From Atopobacter sp. AH10 (GTDB lineage: Bacteria; Bacillota; Bacilli; Lactobacillales; Aerococcaceae): a stretch of 48,806 nt of DNA. This document shows positions 30,265-39,435 of the stretch, in pieces. Positions within the stretch are counted from its first letter, which is position 1; every line of letters begins with the position of its first letter. The position numbers and the translations under genes were made by a program. The stretch spans positions 1 through 48,806 of the forward strand of contig NZ_QXPZ01000030.1 of the NCBI RefSeq assembly GCF_003664595.1. Direction: 5' to 3'. The notes under the pieces are model-generated. The model was not told the DNA's origin. It was given only the letters and a program-made list of their open reading frames with translations, and searched no databases.

Positions 30265-31255
30265 TCAAAGAATTCACCTCCCTTTCGATTCTTTCCCTTG
30301 CAAGCCTGCAATACTCTTCATTTAATTCTATACCGATATATTTTCTATCTTGCATAAGTGCCACAAATCCGACTGTTCCACTTCCAATAAAAGGATCAAG
30401 GATTATTCCACCTTTAGGGCAACCCGCTATCATACAAATTTCAGCTAACTTAGGTGGAAAAGTAGCATAATGTTCCCCTCTAAAAGATACGGTATTTATA
30501 GTCCAAATATCTCTTTTATTACGAAACTGAGGAATATTATCTCCCATATACTCTCCATATCTTCTTGCTTTATTGATTTTTTGTATCTTTGCTCCGGAAT
30601 TTTCTTTTAAATATTTATTATCTGCCTTTCTTCCTCTCATATATCTTTTTTTGCTAACTTCTTTCATCGGCTCTGCCATTTGTTCATAATCATAATAATA
30701 TTTTGGTGATTTAGAAAGTAAAAAAATATGCTCATAAGAACGAGTAGGTCTGTCCTTACAAGACTCAGGCATGGCATTTTCCTTATGCCAAATAATATCA
30801 GAACGTAAATACCACCCATCCTCTCTTAAAGCAAAAGCCAATCTCCAAGGTATACCCATTAAATCCTTTGACTTATATCCTGAAACCTTTTGTGTAATTG
30901 ATGGATTTTGTCCATTTCTTCCTTTTGGATATTTAGGATCAATATATTTTCCCTTTCCACCTCCTGAACCGGCATAAGAATCCCCAATCACGACAAAGCA
31001 GGTGCCGTCTTTTTTTAATACTCTTCTCACCTCATGAAATACTGCTACCAATTTGTCAAGATATTCTTCTACCGTAGTTTCTCTTCCGATTTGATCTTCC
31101 TTGTGGTAATCTCTCAGTCCATAGTAGGGCGGGGAGGTAATCACACAATGTATACTTTCATCTGGAAATTTTCTTAAAGTTTCAAGTGCATTCCCACAAA
31201 TAATTTCATTTGTATTTTCTTTTATGAATGCTTCTTTACTCCTGTCTACACTCAT
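30233..31255 (-). CDS. DNA methyltransferase, beta class (N6-A or N4-C)
   Basis: This is a 340-residue site-specific DNA methyltransferase. The catalytic motif TSPPYYGLRD (motif IV) is near residue 40, and the AdoMet-binding DPFIGSGTVGF (motif I) is near 290. That order is typical of the beta group. No restriction endonuclease is adjacent, so it probably protects the element from host restriction. It overlaps the hydrolase gene and lies two bases after virB4, in the same operon. Target sequence unknown. Confidence 0.92.
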   Translation of the reverse strand: MSVDRSKEAFIKENTNEIICGNALETLRKFPDESIHCVITSPPYYGLRDYHKEDQIGRETTVEEYLDKLVAVFHEVRRVLKKDGTCFVVIGDSYAGSGGGKGKYIDPKYPKGRNGQNPSITQKVSGYKSKDLMGIPWRLAFALREDGWYLRSDIIWHKENAMPESCKDRPTRSYEHIFLLSKSPKYYYDYEQMAEPMKEVSKKRYMRGRKADNKYLKENSGAKIQKINKARRYGEYMGDNIPQFRNKRDIWTINTVSFRGEHYATFPPKLAEICMIAGCPKGGIILDPFIGSGTVGFVALMQDRKYIGIELNEEYCRLARERIEREVNSLNEKANEIQKE

Positions 31256-31257
31256 CC

Positions 31258-33735
31258 CTATTCACCTGCCTTTTTTACTTCTTCAGGTTTCGTTGTGATT
31301 AGTGAATAGAGTTTTGTATTTTTCGGAAACTGGTCTATAAAAGGAACAATCGTATTTCCATAAAAGATAAGTCCCTCTCCTTCACCCGAATTGGTTACAT
31401 AGGAAAGCTGATGTTTGGAGATGTTGAGTTTTTTAGCTAGAATATCTCTATCCGTTCCTGCTTGGTTAAGCATCAAAATAAAGTCGGTATTGTCAAATAT
31501 ATTTTCAATTTCAGGACTTGCAAGTAAGTCCTTTATATTTTGAGTTAAGCCTGTCGGCATACCGCCCCATTTTCTAAAACGCTTCCAAATTTCAATGGAA
31601 TAATTGGCTGTTTGCGGTTCTTTCAACAAAAGATGAAATTCATCAACATAGTATCTTGTCGCTTTTTTGCTTGCTCTGTTTATGGTTACTCTGTTCCATA
31701 CCTGATCCTGCACCACGAGCATCCCTATCTTTTTAAGCTGTTTTCCAAGCTCTTTGATGTCATAACAAACCACTCTGTTACTTGTATCTACATTCGTTCT
31801 ATGATTAAAGACATTTAAACTTCCCTTTACATAAATCTCCATCTCTACTGCAAGTTTCTTTCCTACGGTTTCTTCCTGTTTTTGAAGAAGATTATATAAA
31901 TCTTCCAATATCGGCATATTTTCAGGAATTGGATTTTCAAAGTAGGCTTTATATAAAATTGGCAAACAACGGTCAATAACGGAGATTTCTTCCGCACTTA
32001 ACTTTTTTTCTCCTACAACGAGTTCAAATAGAGATAGTATGAAGTCTGATTTTAAGGACAAAGGATTATCTTCATCCGCATAGTCAATATTGATGTCCAG
32101 CGGATTGACATAGTCTTTTGAAATCGGAGATATTTTAATAACCTGTCCTTTTAGAGCCTCTACGAGTGGTGCATATTCAGCTTCCGGGTCTGCTATGATA
32201 ATGTCATCATCCGTAATTAAAAAGGCATTGGTGATTTCCCTTTTGGCTGCAAAAGATTTACCAGAACCCGGTGTTCCTAAAATTAGACCATTTGGATTTT
32301 TTAGTTTCTTTCGATCTGCCATAATGATATTTCTGCTCAGTGCATTTAGTCCGTAATATAAGCTCTCTCCCTTGATAAAGAGTTCTTCCGTTGTAAATGG
32401 AATAAATATAGCTGCTGCACTTGTGGTAAGTCCTCTTTCGATTTCCACTTCATTTATCCCAAGAGGTAAACTTGCAACAAGTCCCTGTTCCTGTCTGTAA
32501 TTTAGATTTTTCAAACTGCAATTATGTCTATTTGCAATTGACTTTAATGCAAATACCGTATTATCTAGTTTCCCCTTACTTTTGTTGGTGTTCATAAAAA
32601 GTATAGTTACCAAAAACATCTTTTCATCATGATTTTGTAGTTCCGATAAGAGATTCTTTGCTTCTGCCCCATAAGTTACAAGGTCGCTTGGTAAGATGTC
32701 GATATCATAGCCACTACGAATTGCTTTCTTATTTTCTTCTAATTTCATCTTGTCTAAATCCGTAATTTTTCTTTTCACATTTTTAATAGCTTCCATCTGA
32801 TCAATCGCCTTAATATGAAATGTTACAATCATATTCTCTTCCATCTCTAAAAACTCGGATAACATCTCATCTTTAATATCCGATGCCAAAAGTTGTAAGA
32901 AATTTACTTCAGCAAAGACCTCTCCGGTTTTAAAATAGGTTGGCTTGGAAAAATTAAAAGATGGAGGAACAATGTACTCTTTGGTTGTCAGTCCGCTATA
33001 TTTTAAATCTTCAAAGGAAAAGACCAGTTTGTCATTCGGATTTAAAATATCATGAATTGTTTTAAGTCTTTCCTCACCGTCAAGTACATAGGCTTTTACT
33101 CCCATCTGCTTAAAATTATTTAGCACATCCATCTCCATTCTCTCTAACCTACTCTTTGCCTGCTTTAAATCCTCCGCCTCTATGGTAAAGGTAAGATACA
33201 TACTTTTAGAAAGCCCATTGTTTCCTTTGGAACTTTGACTTAAGAGCATTTGTCTATATTCATTTCTAATTTCATTAAAATCATCCATATTTTCTTTAAT
33301 ATCAATCAGTCTACTGATTTCCTCATTTTCACCGATACTATTGATATAACTAAATTCTACTTCCACAGAGGAATCAAAGAAATTTAGAAAAGAAGAAAAC
33401 TCCGAAAATATTCCCTCTTGGTCTGCTTCTTCCATAAGTCTATAGTTAATGTCCAAAAATCGAATGGTTTTGTTATAACTATTCTTATCAATTTGACAAA
33501 TTCCGTCTTTTAGCATTCGTTTGTAGGGAATTGTATCTTGTACCGTTTCTTTCTTTTCTTGTTTCATCAAAAAAGGAAACCACCTATCTTTCTTTGATGA
33601 TTTCCCATTTGTTTTTGACTTTGTTTTTTTCTTCCCTGATTTTTTAAGTTCAGATAACTCTTTTTTATTTTTCTTTAGCTCTATCTCATCTTTTCTTAGT
33701 CGTTGCTCTTGCTTTTTTCGATTGTTTTTGTTCAC
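31258..33735 (-). CDS. virB4: VirB4-type conjugation ATPase
   Basis: This is an 825-residue type IV secretion ATPase. A basic N-terminus precedes the CagE/VirB4 domain. Walker A is LGTPGSGKSFAAK near residue 485, Walker B is YYVDEFHLLL near 700, and GGMPTGLTQN follows. It powers assembly of the mating channel on the inner face of the membrane. A GTG start at 33735 is preferred to the ATG at 33753 because AAGGAGG stands seven bases before it. Even so, the gene overlaps prgI by about 50 bases. Confidence 0.95.
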   Translation of the reverse strand: MNKNNRKKQEQRLRKDEIELKKNKKELSELKKSGKKKTKSKTNGKSSKKDRWFPFLMKQEKKETVQDTIPYKRMLKDGICQIDKNSYNKTIRFLDINYRLMEEADQEGIFSEFSSFLNFFDSSVEVEFSYINSIGENEEISRLIDIKENMDDFNEIRNEYRQMLLSQSSKGNNGLSKSMYLTFTIEAEDLKQAKSRLERMEMDVLNNFKQMGVKAYVLDGEERLKTIHDILNPNDKLVFSFEDLKYSGLTTKEYIVPPSFNFSKPTYFKTGEVFAEVNFLQLLASDIKDEMLSEFLEMEENMIVTFHIKAIDQMEAIKNVKRKITDLDKMKLEENKKAIRSGYDIDILPSDLVTYGAEAKNLLSELQNHDEKMFLVTILFMNTNKSKGKLDNTVFALKSIANRHNCSLKNLNYRQEQGLVASLPLGINEVEIERGLTTSAAAIFIPFTTEELFIKGESLYYGLNALSRNIIMADRKKLKNPNGLILGTPGSGKSFAAKREITNAFLITDDDIIIADPEAEYAPLVEALKGQVIKISPISKDYVNPLDINIDYADEDNPLSLKSDFILSLFELVVGEKKLSAEEISVIDRCLPILYKAYFENPIPENMPILEDLYNLLQKQEETVGKKLAVEMEIYVKGSLNVFNHRTNVDTSNRVVCYDIKELGKQLKKIGMLVVQDQVWNRVTINRASKKATRYYVDEFHLLLKEPQTANYSIEIWKRFRKWGGMPTGLTQNIKDLLASPEIENIFDNTDFILMLNQAGTDRDILAKKLNISKHQLSYVTNSGEGEGLIFYGNTIVPFIDQFPKNTKLYSLITTKPEEVKKAGE

Positions 33736-34102
33736 TCTTTTTCCTCCTTCCATTTGTTTTGTTTTTACTTCCTATATGCTGTTTTTTCTTATCCGTATGG
33801 TAGATACTTTTCGCCTTGTATAGCCTGATTTTTTTGCTCTTGTGAAATCTTAAGATATATGCCAAATGTTTTTCAAAAGGCAAATTATCTTTTTCATATA
33901 GTGTTGCAAAAAGAACCGGAAGCACCGCTATACTCATAACTATCATTGATATATCTACACTGAAAAATTTTTTACAAAGCATATACACAGGAAATCCGAT
34001 AAGTCCTGCTATACTAAAGCCTATAAGCTGTCTTTTGGTAAGATTAAGAGCGACTTTAGTTTTTACTTTCGTCAAATCCTTTGGTACTTTTACATATGCC
34101 AT
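33686..34102 (-). CDS. prgI: PrgI-family membrane protein (VirB3-like)
   Basis: This is a 138-residue protein with two membrane helices near the N-terminus (IGFSIAGLIGFPVYMLC, ISMIVMSIAVLPVLFATLY) and a very basic C-terminal tail. The start MAYVKVPKDLTKVKTK is typical of PrgI. It is the usual partner encoded just before VirB4 in Gram-positive systems and probably anchors the ATPase. The last 50 bases overlap virB4, and the upstream gene ends three bases before its ATG. Confidence 0.9.
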   Translation of the reverse strand: MAYVKVPKDLTKVKTKVALNLTKRQLIGFSIAGLIGFPVYMLCKKFFSVDISMIVMSIAVLPVLFATLYEKDNLPFEKHLAYILRFHKSKKIRLYKAKSIYHTDKKKQHIGSKNKTNGRRKKSEQKQSKKARATTKKR

Positions 34103-34105
34103 AGC

Positions 34106-34603
34106 CTACCCTCTATCTACTTTTTCTTTGATATTTGAAAGTGCTTCTATATGCTCCCAAAGTGCAATAATTTCTTCTTTACAATTTTCTAATTCTTTAA
34201 CCAATGCTTTAGCTTCACCTATTCTGTCAATATCTTTTTTTACTGCATTCACGTTTTCACTCATTAAAATCACTTCTTTTAAAACAAGATTCATTACCTC
34301 TACTGATAAACCTCTAAATTCATCTTGTTTTTCTTCTTCTGTCTTTAATTCATATTCTAAATACTCATCCTCTAAAGAGCCTCTCTCTTCTTTTTTTACA
34401 TTATCTTTTGTATTTTCTGTATCAAATTCATCCATAATACAAGACTCTTTTTCTGTCTCATCAAAATCAAAGTAAAAATCATCTTCTTCAAAATCGGATA
34501 ACTTTTTCGCTCTATTTTCTATTAGTACTTTCATCATTGTCCCCATAGAAAGAATCAAACCTGTTCCTATCAATATTCCTATTTTCTTATTCACTTTTTT
34601 CAT
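34106..34603 (-). CDS. Small membrane-anchored ICE protein, unknown
   Basis: This is a 165-residue protein with an N-terminal hydrophobic helix (IGILIGTGLILSMGTMM). An acidic, probably disordered middle (FEEDDFYFDFDETEKE) and a C-terminal helical region of about 80 residues follow. No family is recognised. It lies in the operon between the VirB6-like gene and prgI, three bases before the latter. A role as a scaffold or regulator of the channel is an inference from position only. Confidence 0.75.
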   Translation of the reverse strand: MKKVNKKIGILIGTGLILSMGTMMKVLIENRAKKLSDFEEDDFYFDFDETEKESCIMDEFDTENTKDNVKKEERGSLEDEYLEYELKTEEEKQDEFRGLSVEVMNLVLKEVILMSENVNAVKKDIDRIGEAKALVKELENCKEEIIALWEHIEALSNIKEKVDRG

Positions 34604-34643
34604 TTATTACCTCCAATAATTATATTTTTTAACTATCTTATTC

Positions 34644-34668
34644 ACTTTTGCTCATTTTGAACTGAAGT
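34644..34668 (-). repeat. 25-bp dispersed element, copy A (after the VirB6-like gene)
   Basis: On the minus strand it contains the core CAAAATGAGCAAAAGT, also present after virD4 and in the end of the cytosine methyltransferase gene. It begins four bases after the VirB6-like stop. Confidence 0.55.
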
Positions 34669-34671
34669 TAT

Positions 34672-35535
34672 TTAGTGGCTATTTAAAATCGCCTTTGCGA
34701 TACTTCCCGATTTCATCATCATGACTCCAAGAATCACTCCATATGCCAATACCTGTAAAATACTTGCGTGAATATCCGTAAAGTTTACCGTTTTGACCAG
34801 AACTGCATAAATTCCAAAAAAGATTAGGATAAAGAGTCCTTGAAGTCCAAGTGCAAATAAAGATTTAATATAGTTTGTTCCAATATTTGACCATTCCTTA
34901 TTTCCCATTGTAGAAAATGGTATTGCACAAACAGAACAGTAAATATATATTTCAATCATTCTTCCATATAGAATTACAGTGATTAAAATAGAAATAACAG
35001 TTAAAGAAAATTTAACTAATCCCGTCTCCAGTGCAATTCCAATGAGTGTTCCAAGTTCCTTTGTTTTTAGGGCATCAACCATAGCATCAAAATTACCAGG
35101 TGTGATGTTGGCACTTGTTCCCACAACACCTGCCGCCTTTCCTATCATGGACTGTGCAACAACAAAGACTGCCATTGAAAAATCAAAAGCGTGAGAAACA
35201 AACCATATAGCTATCCACATCTTGATGATATACTTAAAAAATTCAAAGGTATCCGTATCTTGCATAGAATTTTTTCTCAGCACCACTTGAATCAGCTCTA
35301 TACAAAGTATTGCGGCTAGAATTATGGCTGCTATGGGCAAAACAACATTTGTGTTGATTGATTTGATGAAGGTAAAGACCTCCGAGTTCCAAGAACCCGG
35401 AGTCTTTCCTACTTCTCCTGCAACTGTTCCTACTTTGTCATTAATATCCACAAGCATTGCAGAAAGATTATCTTTAATAATATCAATCATAATATCCTTG
35501 AAAAACTCTTCTATCTTTCCAAATAAGTCAAACAT
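34672..35535 (-). CDS. VirB6-like polytopic channel protein
   Basis: This is a 287-residue membrane protein with about six hydrophobic segments (VVLPIAAIILAAILCIELI, ISILITVILYGRMIEIYIY, LFILIFFGIYAVLV and others). An N-terminal amphipathic region precedes them. It matches the VirB6/TrbL-type (CD0411-like) proteins of clostridial ICEs that line the DNA channel. Its start overlaps the Maff2 stop by one base (TAATG). Confidence 0.88.
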   Translation of the reverse strand: MFDLFGKIEEFFKDIMIDIIKDNLSAMLVDINDKVGTVAGEVGKTPGSWNSEVFTFIKSINTNVVLPIAAIILAAILCIELIQVVLRKNSMQDTDTFEFFKYIIKMWIAIWFVSHAFDFSMAVFVVAQSMIGKAAGVVGTSANITPGNFDAMVDALKTKELGTLIGIALETGLVKFSLTVISILITVILYGRMIEIYIYCSVCAIPFSTMGNKEWSNIGTNYIKSLFALGLQGLFILIFFGIYAVLVKTVNFTDIHASILQVLAYGVILGVMMMKSGSIAKAILNSH

Positions 35536-35750
35536 TATTTCAAGACGTTAGCAAGTAGTGGAATGAGTTTTAGCCCTATCAAAACAATTCCTCCACCGCT
35601 CATCAATTGCTTGATGCCTTGCGATTTTGCCCCGGGATTATCCGATCCATATCCTTCGAGTAAGTTGATAACTCCCCATGCACCAAGTCCTGCTCCGATT
35701 GCCATAACCAAAATTTTAAGCACATTTACTGCTTGTACAAAAAAATCCAT
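35535..35750 (-). CDS. Maff2-family membrane protein
   Basis: This is a 71-residue, two-helix membrane protein (NVLKILVMAIGAGLGAWGVINLLEG and GGGIVLIGLKLIPLLANVL) with the conserved glycine-rich Maff2 pattern. The topology resembles VirB2-type pilins, and it always lies next to the VirB6-like gene in these elements. The SSB gene ends three bases before its start region. Confidence 0.9.
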   Translation of the reverse strand: MDFFVQAVNVLKILVMAIGAGLGAWGVINLLEGYGSDNPGAKSQGIKQLMSGGGIVLIGLKLIPLLANVLK

Positions 35751-35753
35751 AAT

Positions 35754-36098
35754 TTATTCCTCCTTGTTTTCTTCCTGTTCTTTTTTCTTTTCCATTTCTT
35801 TGTCGATTTTATTGACATGCCTTACAATAAAGTTTTTGTAGGTTTTATCCTCTTTTTGAACTTCTTTGTAATATCCGTATACATGGATAAAATCTCCTTT
35901 TTCAAATTCCTTTGTAAGTTCCGTCTTTTCTCCGTAAACATTACAATTGATATATTCTTTCTTTTTTTCTCCTTCCTTGCCCATTTTTCTAAAGAGCGTA
36001 AAGTTTGCAACTGTTACTTCTTTGTCTTTTCCCTGAATGGTTTTCATCTCTACTTCATTAATTAAATTTCCATTGATATTAAGCATTTCTTTTTGCAT
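35754..36098 (-). CDS. ssb: Single-stranded DNA-binding protein (OB fold)
   Basis: This is a 114-residue OB-fold protein. NLINEVEMKTIQGKDKEVTVANFTLF, KEYINCNVYGEKTE and FEKGDFIHVYGYYK correspond to the strands and turns of SSB. The C-terminus is acidic (EQEENKEE) but lacks the canonical DIPF tip. It probably covers the transferred strand or helps element replication. TGGAGG precedes its ATG. A terminator separates it from the cytosine methyltransferase gene upstream. Confidence 0.85.
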   Translation of the reverse strand: MQKEMLNINGNLINEVEMKTIQGKDKEVTVANFTLFRKMGKEGEKKKEYINCNVYGEKTELTKEFEKGDFIHVYGYYKEVQKEDKTYKNFIVRHVNKIDKEMEKKKEQEENKEE

Positions 36099-36132
36099 AT
36101 AAATCCTCCATTTTCATTTCTTTTAATTTAAC

Positions 36133-36170
36133 AAAAAAAGACCACAACTTTTCTATATTGTCATGGTCTT
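36133..36170 (-). terminator. Terminator between the cytosine methyltransferase and ssb
   Basis: AAGACCA (36139-36145) pairs with TGGTCTT (36164-36170), followed on the minus strand by a run of T. The rest of 36099-36206 holds no gene. Confidence 0.7.
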
Positions 36171-36206
36171 ATCTATATTTTTCTCATTTTAAATTTTGTC
36201 TTTTAT

Positions 36207-37347
36207 TTATTCTAACTTCTGTTCATTTTGGGCAAAAGTTAGAAGTTCTTCTTTTATCCCTGCCATAATATACTCTACACAAGGTAAGGCAATCGCATTT
36301 CCAAGTGCTTTATACCTCGCACTGTCTAATATAATTTTTCCGTCTTCTCCATATTTTGTGTAGTTATCCGGCAGTCCCATCAGCCTTTCACACTCTATCG
36401 GTGTTAAATATCTAATAAATCCCTCTTCTTCTTTTCCGTCTATCCAATACGCAAACATCGTTGGATTGGATGCTAATAGAGTTGGAAAAGGTTCATTTGG
36501 CTTTCCGAAGCTGTTTCTAAAAAGAGTTTCATTTCTTCCTTTTGCACCTCCTCGCATTTTTCTATCTTGAAAGGGTCTGATGTTTGGTATTTCCCTCCCT
36601 GTTTTATCAGAATTTCTTCGATTGGACTTGGTATCCTTATCTTCGATATTTCCGATAGTTTTAATATCTTTGAGCAAGTTTTCGGGCTTATATAGTATTT
36701 TATGGGAACGAAATCCTCCAAAATCACAGACAATAAATATTCTCTTTCTTCTTTGAAGGAGCTTAGGCTCTCCGAAATATTGGGCGTCCAAGACTCGTAG
36801 GCTATGCTCAAATTCTCTCCCTCGCACCATTCCTGCATTTGCCCATTTAAGTGTAGGCATTGGAATTTTGGTGCTACTGAAGGATTCAAGGACGGCTCTA
36901 AAATCCAACCGATCTCCTGATACAAAAGCTCCCATGACGTTCTCCCAAATAGCGAAAGTTAGATAACTCCCATTTGTTACACACCTCATTTCTCTTATCA
37001 AGCGTATCGCTTGATAGAAAAGAGATGATTTCTCTCCACTAAGTCCTGTTAAATCCCCAACTGTTGAAAAATTTTGACAGGGAGAACCAAAGGTTATTAT
37101 ATCCACCGACTCTATATCTCTTGCCTTTAATTTTGTTATATCTCCTAAATGCTCTACATCAGGAAAGTGTCTTTTAGATATAGATATTGCATTTTTATCA
37201 ATTTCACTTGCCCATACTGTTTTTATCCCTACATTTTCTGCTGCTAAAGGAAATACTCCTATTCCATCAAATAAACTTCCAAGTGTTATTTCTCTTACTT
37301 TGCACCACCCCTTTTCTATTTTTACAATGCCATATTGTTGGCATCAT
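36207..37347 (-). CDS. DNA (cytosine-5-)-methyltransferase with disrupted 5' end
   Basis: This is a C5-cytosine methyltransferase. Motif I is LGSLFDGIGVFPLA (about 37250-37290), motif IV GSPCQNF with the catalytic Cys, motif VI WENVMGAF, motif VIII QRRKRIF, and motif X NAIALPCVEYI. The frame with motif I is open only from about 37343 and has no ATG, GTG or TTG before motif I. The first usable start in frame is GTG at 37106, which would delete the AdoMet-binding site. An ATG pair at 37347/37344 in the neighbouring frame would join it if one base of the GGGG run at 37308-37311 were missing. The gene is therefore either frameshifted near its start or uses an unusual start. No restriction enzyme is adjacent. 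Confidence 0.8.
36215..36239 (-). repeat. 25-bp dispersed element, copy B (inside the methyltransferase 3' end)
   Basis: Contains the core CAAAATGAACAGAAGT on the minus strand and forms the last codons of the cytosine methyltransferase gene. Confidence 0.5.
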
Positions 37348-37349
37348 CA

Positions 37350-37424
37350 CTATAAAATTACATCTTTTACCTCCAATCTATACATAACAATTGGAGGACT
37401 TCTACTCTTTTTGAAATTTCTCAT
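37350..37424 (-). CDS. 24-codon ORF upstream of the cytosine methyltransferase
   Basis: ATG at 37424 follows AAGGAG by ten bases and encodes 24 residues (MRNFKKSRSPPIVMYRLEVK...). It ends at TAG, which is followed by two more in-frame stops (TGA TGA) and then by the open frame of the methyltransferase. It may be a leader peptide coupled to the methyltransferase or the broken N-terminus of that gene. Confidence 0.4.
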   Translation of the reverse strand: MRNFKKSRSPPIVMYRLEVKDVIL

Positions 37425-37461
37425 ATTTCAAGGACTCCTTTTTTGTAATAAACTAAAAATA

Positions 37462-37486
37462 ACTTCTGCTCATTTTGAACAAAAGT
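37462..37486 (-). repeat. 25-bp dispersed element, copy C (after virD4)
   Basis: Core CAAAATGAGCAGAAGT on the minus strand, 12 bases after the virD4 stop. Flanks ACTTTTG/CAGAAGT form a 7-bp stem, followed by TATTTTTAG, so this copy might also act as a weak terminator. Confidence 0.55.
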
Positions 37487-37498
37487 CACTAAGAAGAT

Positions 37499-39307
37499 TT
37501 ACACATCAGCTTCCAACACTGTTACCACCATATTTTCTTTTAAATTTACTTCATCTTTTCTCTTTAAGTATCTTTCTATATCAAAGGTATTTTTATCATT
37601 GTAGTCGGATAAAAGTCTATAATTCTTGTGCTTGGTAATGTCAAATTTATCAGAATAAAAAGGTCTTGCCCCTCTTATTTCCAAGATACACTTTCCACCA
37701 TCCATTATTTTAAGTTCATCTCTACTCATCAGTTCTTTGCCGAGTTTTTGATAGTTTAGTCCAAAAGATTTTTGATTAGACCTTGTTTCTGATGTATTGT
37801 AAAGGTCTATGGTTTCTTTTCCCAAGTTCTCCGACAGCTCCTTTATTGTTGTTCCTTCTTTTCCACCTAAAAATAACTCACTATCACAATTCCCCTGAAT
37901 CGTTTCAGCATGGTCTTTGTAAATGGCTTTAAGTTGTGATTTAGCTTGAAGGATAATACTTGCGGATATTTCTCTAGAACGAATGGTTGCAATGAGTTTT
38001 TCAAATTTTGGTATCTGCCCGATGTTGCTAAATTCATCAAGTAAACATCTTACATGAACGGGTAATCTTCCTCCATATTCGTCATCTGCTTTATCACAAA
38101 GCAAATTGAAAAGCTGGGTATACATCATTGCCACCACAAAGTTAAAGGTATCATCAGTGTCTGATATGATGATAAAAAGTGCTGTCTTTTTATCTCCTAT
38201 GGTATCTAGGCCCATTTCATCATATTCCATTAAATTTCTTAGCTCCCCAATATCAAAGGGAGCAAGTCTTGCTCCGCATGATATAAGAATAGATTTTGCT
38301 GTTTTTCCCGCAGCTAATTTGTACTTTTTATATTGCTTGACTGCAAAATGGTTCGGTTTTTCTTTTTCTAATGCTTCAAAAATATAATCTACTGCATTTT
38401 TGAAATTCTCATCTTCTTCTCTAACCTCACTAGCATCAATAAAAGCAAGAAGTGTTGCAAAATTTTGTTCTTCAATCGGTGCTTCATAATATAAATAACC
38501 TATTAAGGCTGTGTAATACAATCGCTCGGCTTTCGTCCAAAAATCCTCACTGGATTTTTCTCCTTCTCCCTTAGTATTCACCATTATTGTCTGCACGAGT
38601 TTCAATATATCTTTTTCACTTCTTAAGTAAGCAAAGGGATTGTAATGCATTGATTTTTTGAAGTTTATTGTATTTAATACCTTAATTTCATATCCATTTT
38701 TCTCAAGCATCTTCCCACACTCAACAAGGACAGTTCCTTTAGGGTCGGTAACAACATAAGATGAATGCATTTGCATAAGGTTCGGTTTTACAAAAAATCT
38801 GGTTTTACCACTTCCGGATCCTCCTACTACAAGCACATTTTTATTCCTCGCATATTTAGGAATTTTCGGTCTGCTGTTCATCGTAAGCCGTTCTGTATTG
38901 GTAAGTAAGATGTTGTTTTCAAACTTTTCATCTACATAAGGCTCAATATCTTTACAACTCCCCCATCTTGCAGAGCCATATTCTCTCCCTTGACGAAATT
39001 TTTTGGCATTTTTCTTTTTGTTATAAACTATAAACCATATAACTGCTGAAAATATTATACCTGTAAGTAGGTCATTTACTCTAAAAGAGGGCAAATAAGA
39101 CATATTTTCAATATCTGATAAAGCAACGATACTTCTATCTATAAAATCTCCACCTGTGTAGCTGTTTACCTGTCTTGAGAATATATTGCCTATATAAAAG
39201 AAAAAGAGATAAGGTAAGTTTAATAATACAAACTTTTTCTTATCTCTTATATGAAACACATTCTTTATGTCTTTTATTACTTCATTTAATATTTTTATAC
39301 TACTCAC
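37499..39307 (-). CDS. virD4: VirD4/PcfC type IV coupling protein
   Basis: This is a 602-residue coupling ATPase that brings the relaxase-DNA complex to the secretion channel. Two N-terminal membrane helices come first (LNLPYLFFFYIGNIF, LLTGIIFSAVIWFIVY). Walker A is VVGGSGSGKTRFF near 160, and Walker B is LLDEFSNIGQIP near 422. The TraG/VirD4 C-terminal region follows. The start is a GTG at 39307 that overlaps the TGA of a decayed upstream frame (GTGA). In relatives PcfB directly precedes it; here a 4-kb cargo has come between them. Confidence 0.95.
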   Translation of the reverse strand: MSSIKILNEVIKDIKNVFHIRDKKKFVLLNLPYLFFFYIGNIFSRQVNSYTGGDFIDRSIVALSDIENMSYLPSFRVNDLLTGIIFSAVIWFIVYNKKKNAKKFRQGREYGSARWGSCKDIEPYVDEKFENNILLTNTERLTMNSRPKIPKYARNKNVLVVGGSGSGKTRFFVKPNLMQMHSSYVVTDPKGTVLVECGKMLEKNGYEIKVLNTINFKKSMHYNPFAYLRSEKDILKLVQTIMVNTKGEGEKSSEDFWTKAERLYYTALIGYLYYEAPIEEQNFATLLAFIDASEVREEDENFKNAVDYIFEALEKEKPNHFAVKQYKKYKLAAGKTAKSILISCGARLAPFDIGELRNLMEYDEMGLDTIGDKKTALFIIISDTDDTFNFVVAMMYTQLFNLLCDKADDEYGGRLPVHVRCLLDEFSNIGQIPKFEKLIATIRSREISASIILQAKSQLKAIYKDHAETIQGNCDSELFLGGKEGTTIKELSENLGKETIDLYNTSETRSNQKSFGLNYQKLGKELMSRDELKIMDGGKCILEIRGARPFYSDKFDITKHKNYRLLSDYNDKNTFDIERYLKRKDEVNLKENMVVTVLEADV

Positions 39308-39435
39308 TTCCTTTCTTTGGAAAAAATTATAAGTTTTTTAATATCTTCGCCTTTTATCAATTGAATAATAGGAAATCTTAACCCCTCTTCTCTCAAAGCA
39401 ATGTGTATATCATTCGGTATTGATAATTCAACATT
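39304..39435 (-). pseudogene. 3' remnant of a gene once coupled to virD4
   Basis: A 43-codon open frame (VELSIPNDIHIALREEG... to IIFSKERK) has protein-like composition and ends with a TGA overlapping the virD4 GTG. It has no start or ribosome site and is closed upstream by a TAA. The overlap suggests it is the C-terminus of the gene formerly in front of virD4, cut when cargo 2 arrived. Family unknown. The spacer 39436-39747 holds no gene, only a 9-bp stem at 39506-39536 with T-rich flank. Confidence 0.5.

Noticed and set aside
36473-36925. A 150-codon ORF inside the cytosine methyltransferase gene
   Set aside because: Another frame over conserved methyltransferase motifs, with no clear ribosome site and no recognisable family, unlike the TnpV-like case.
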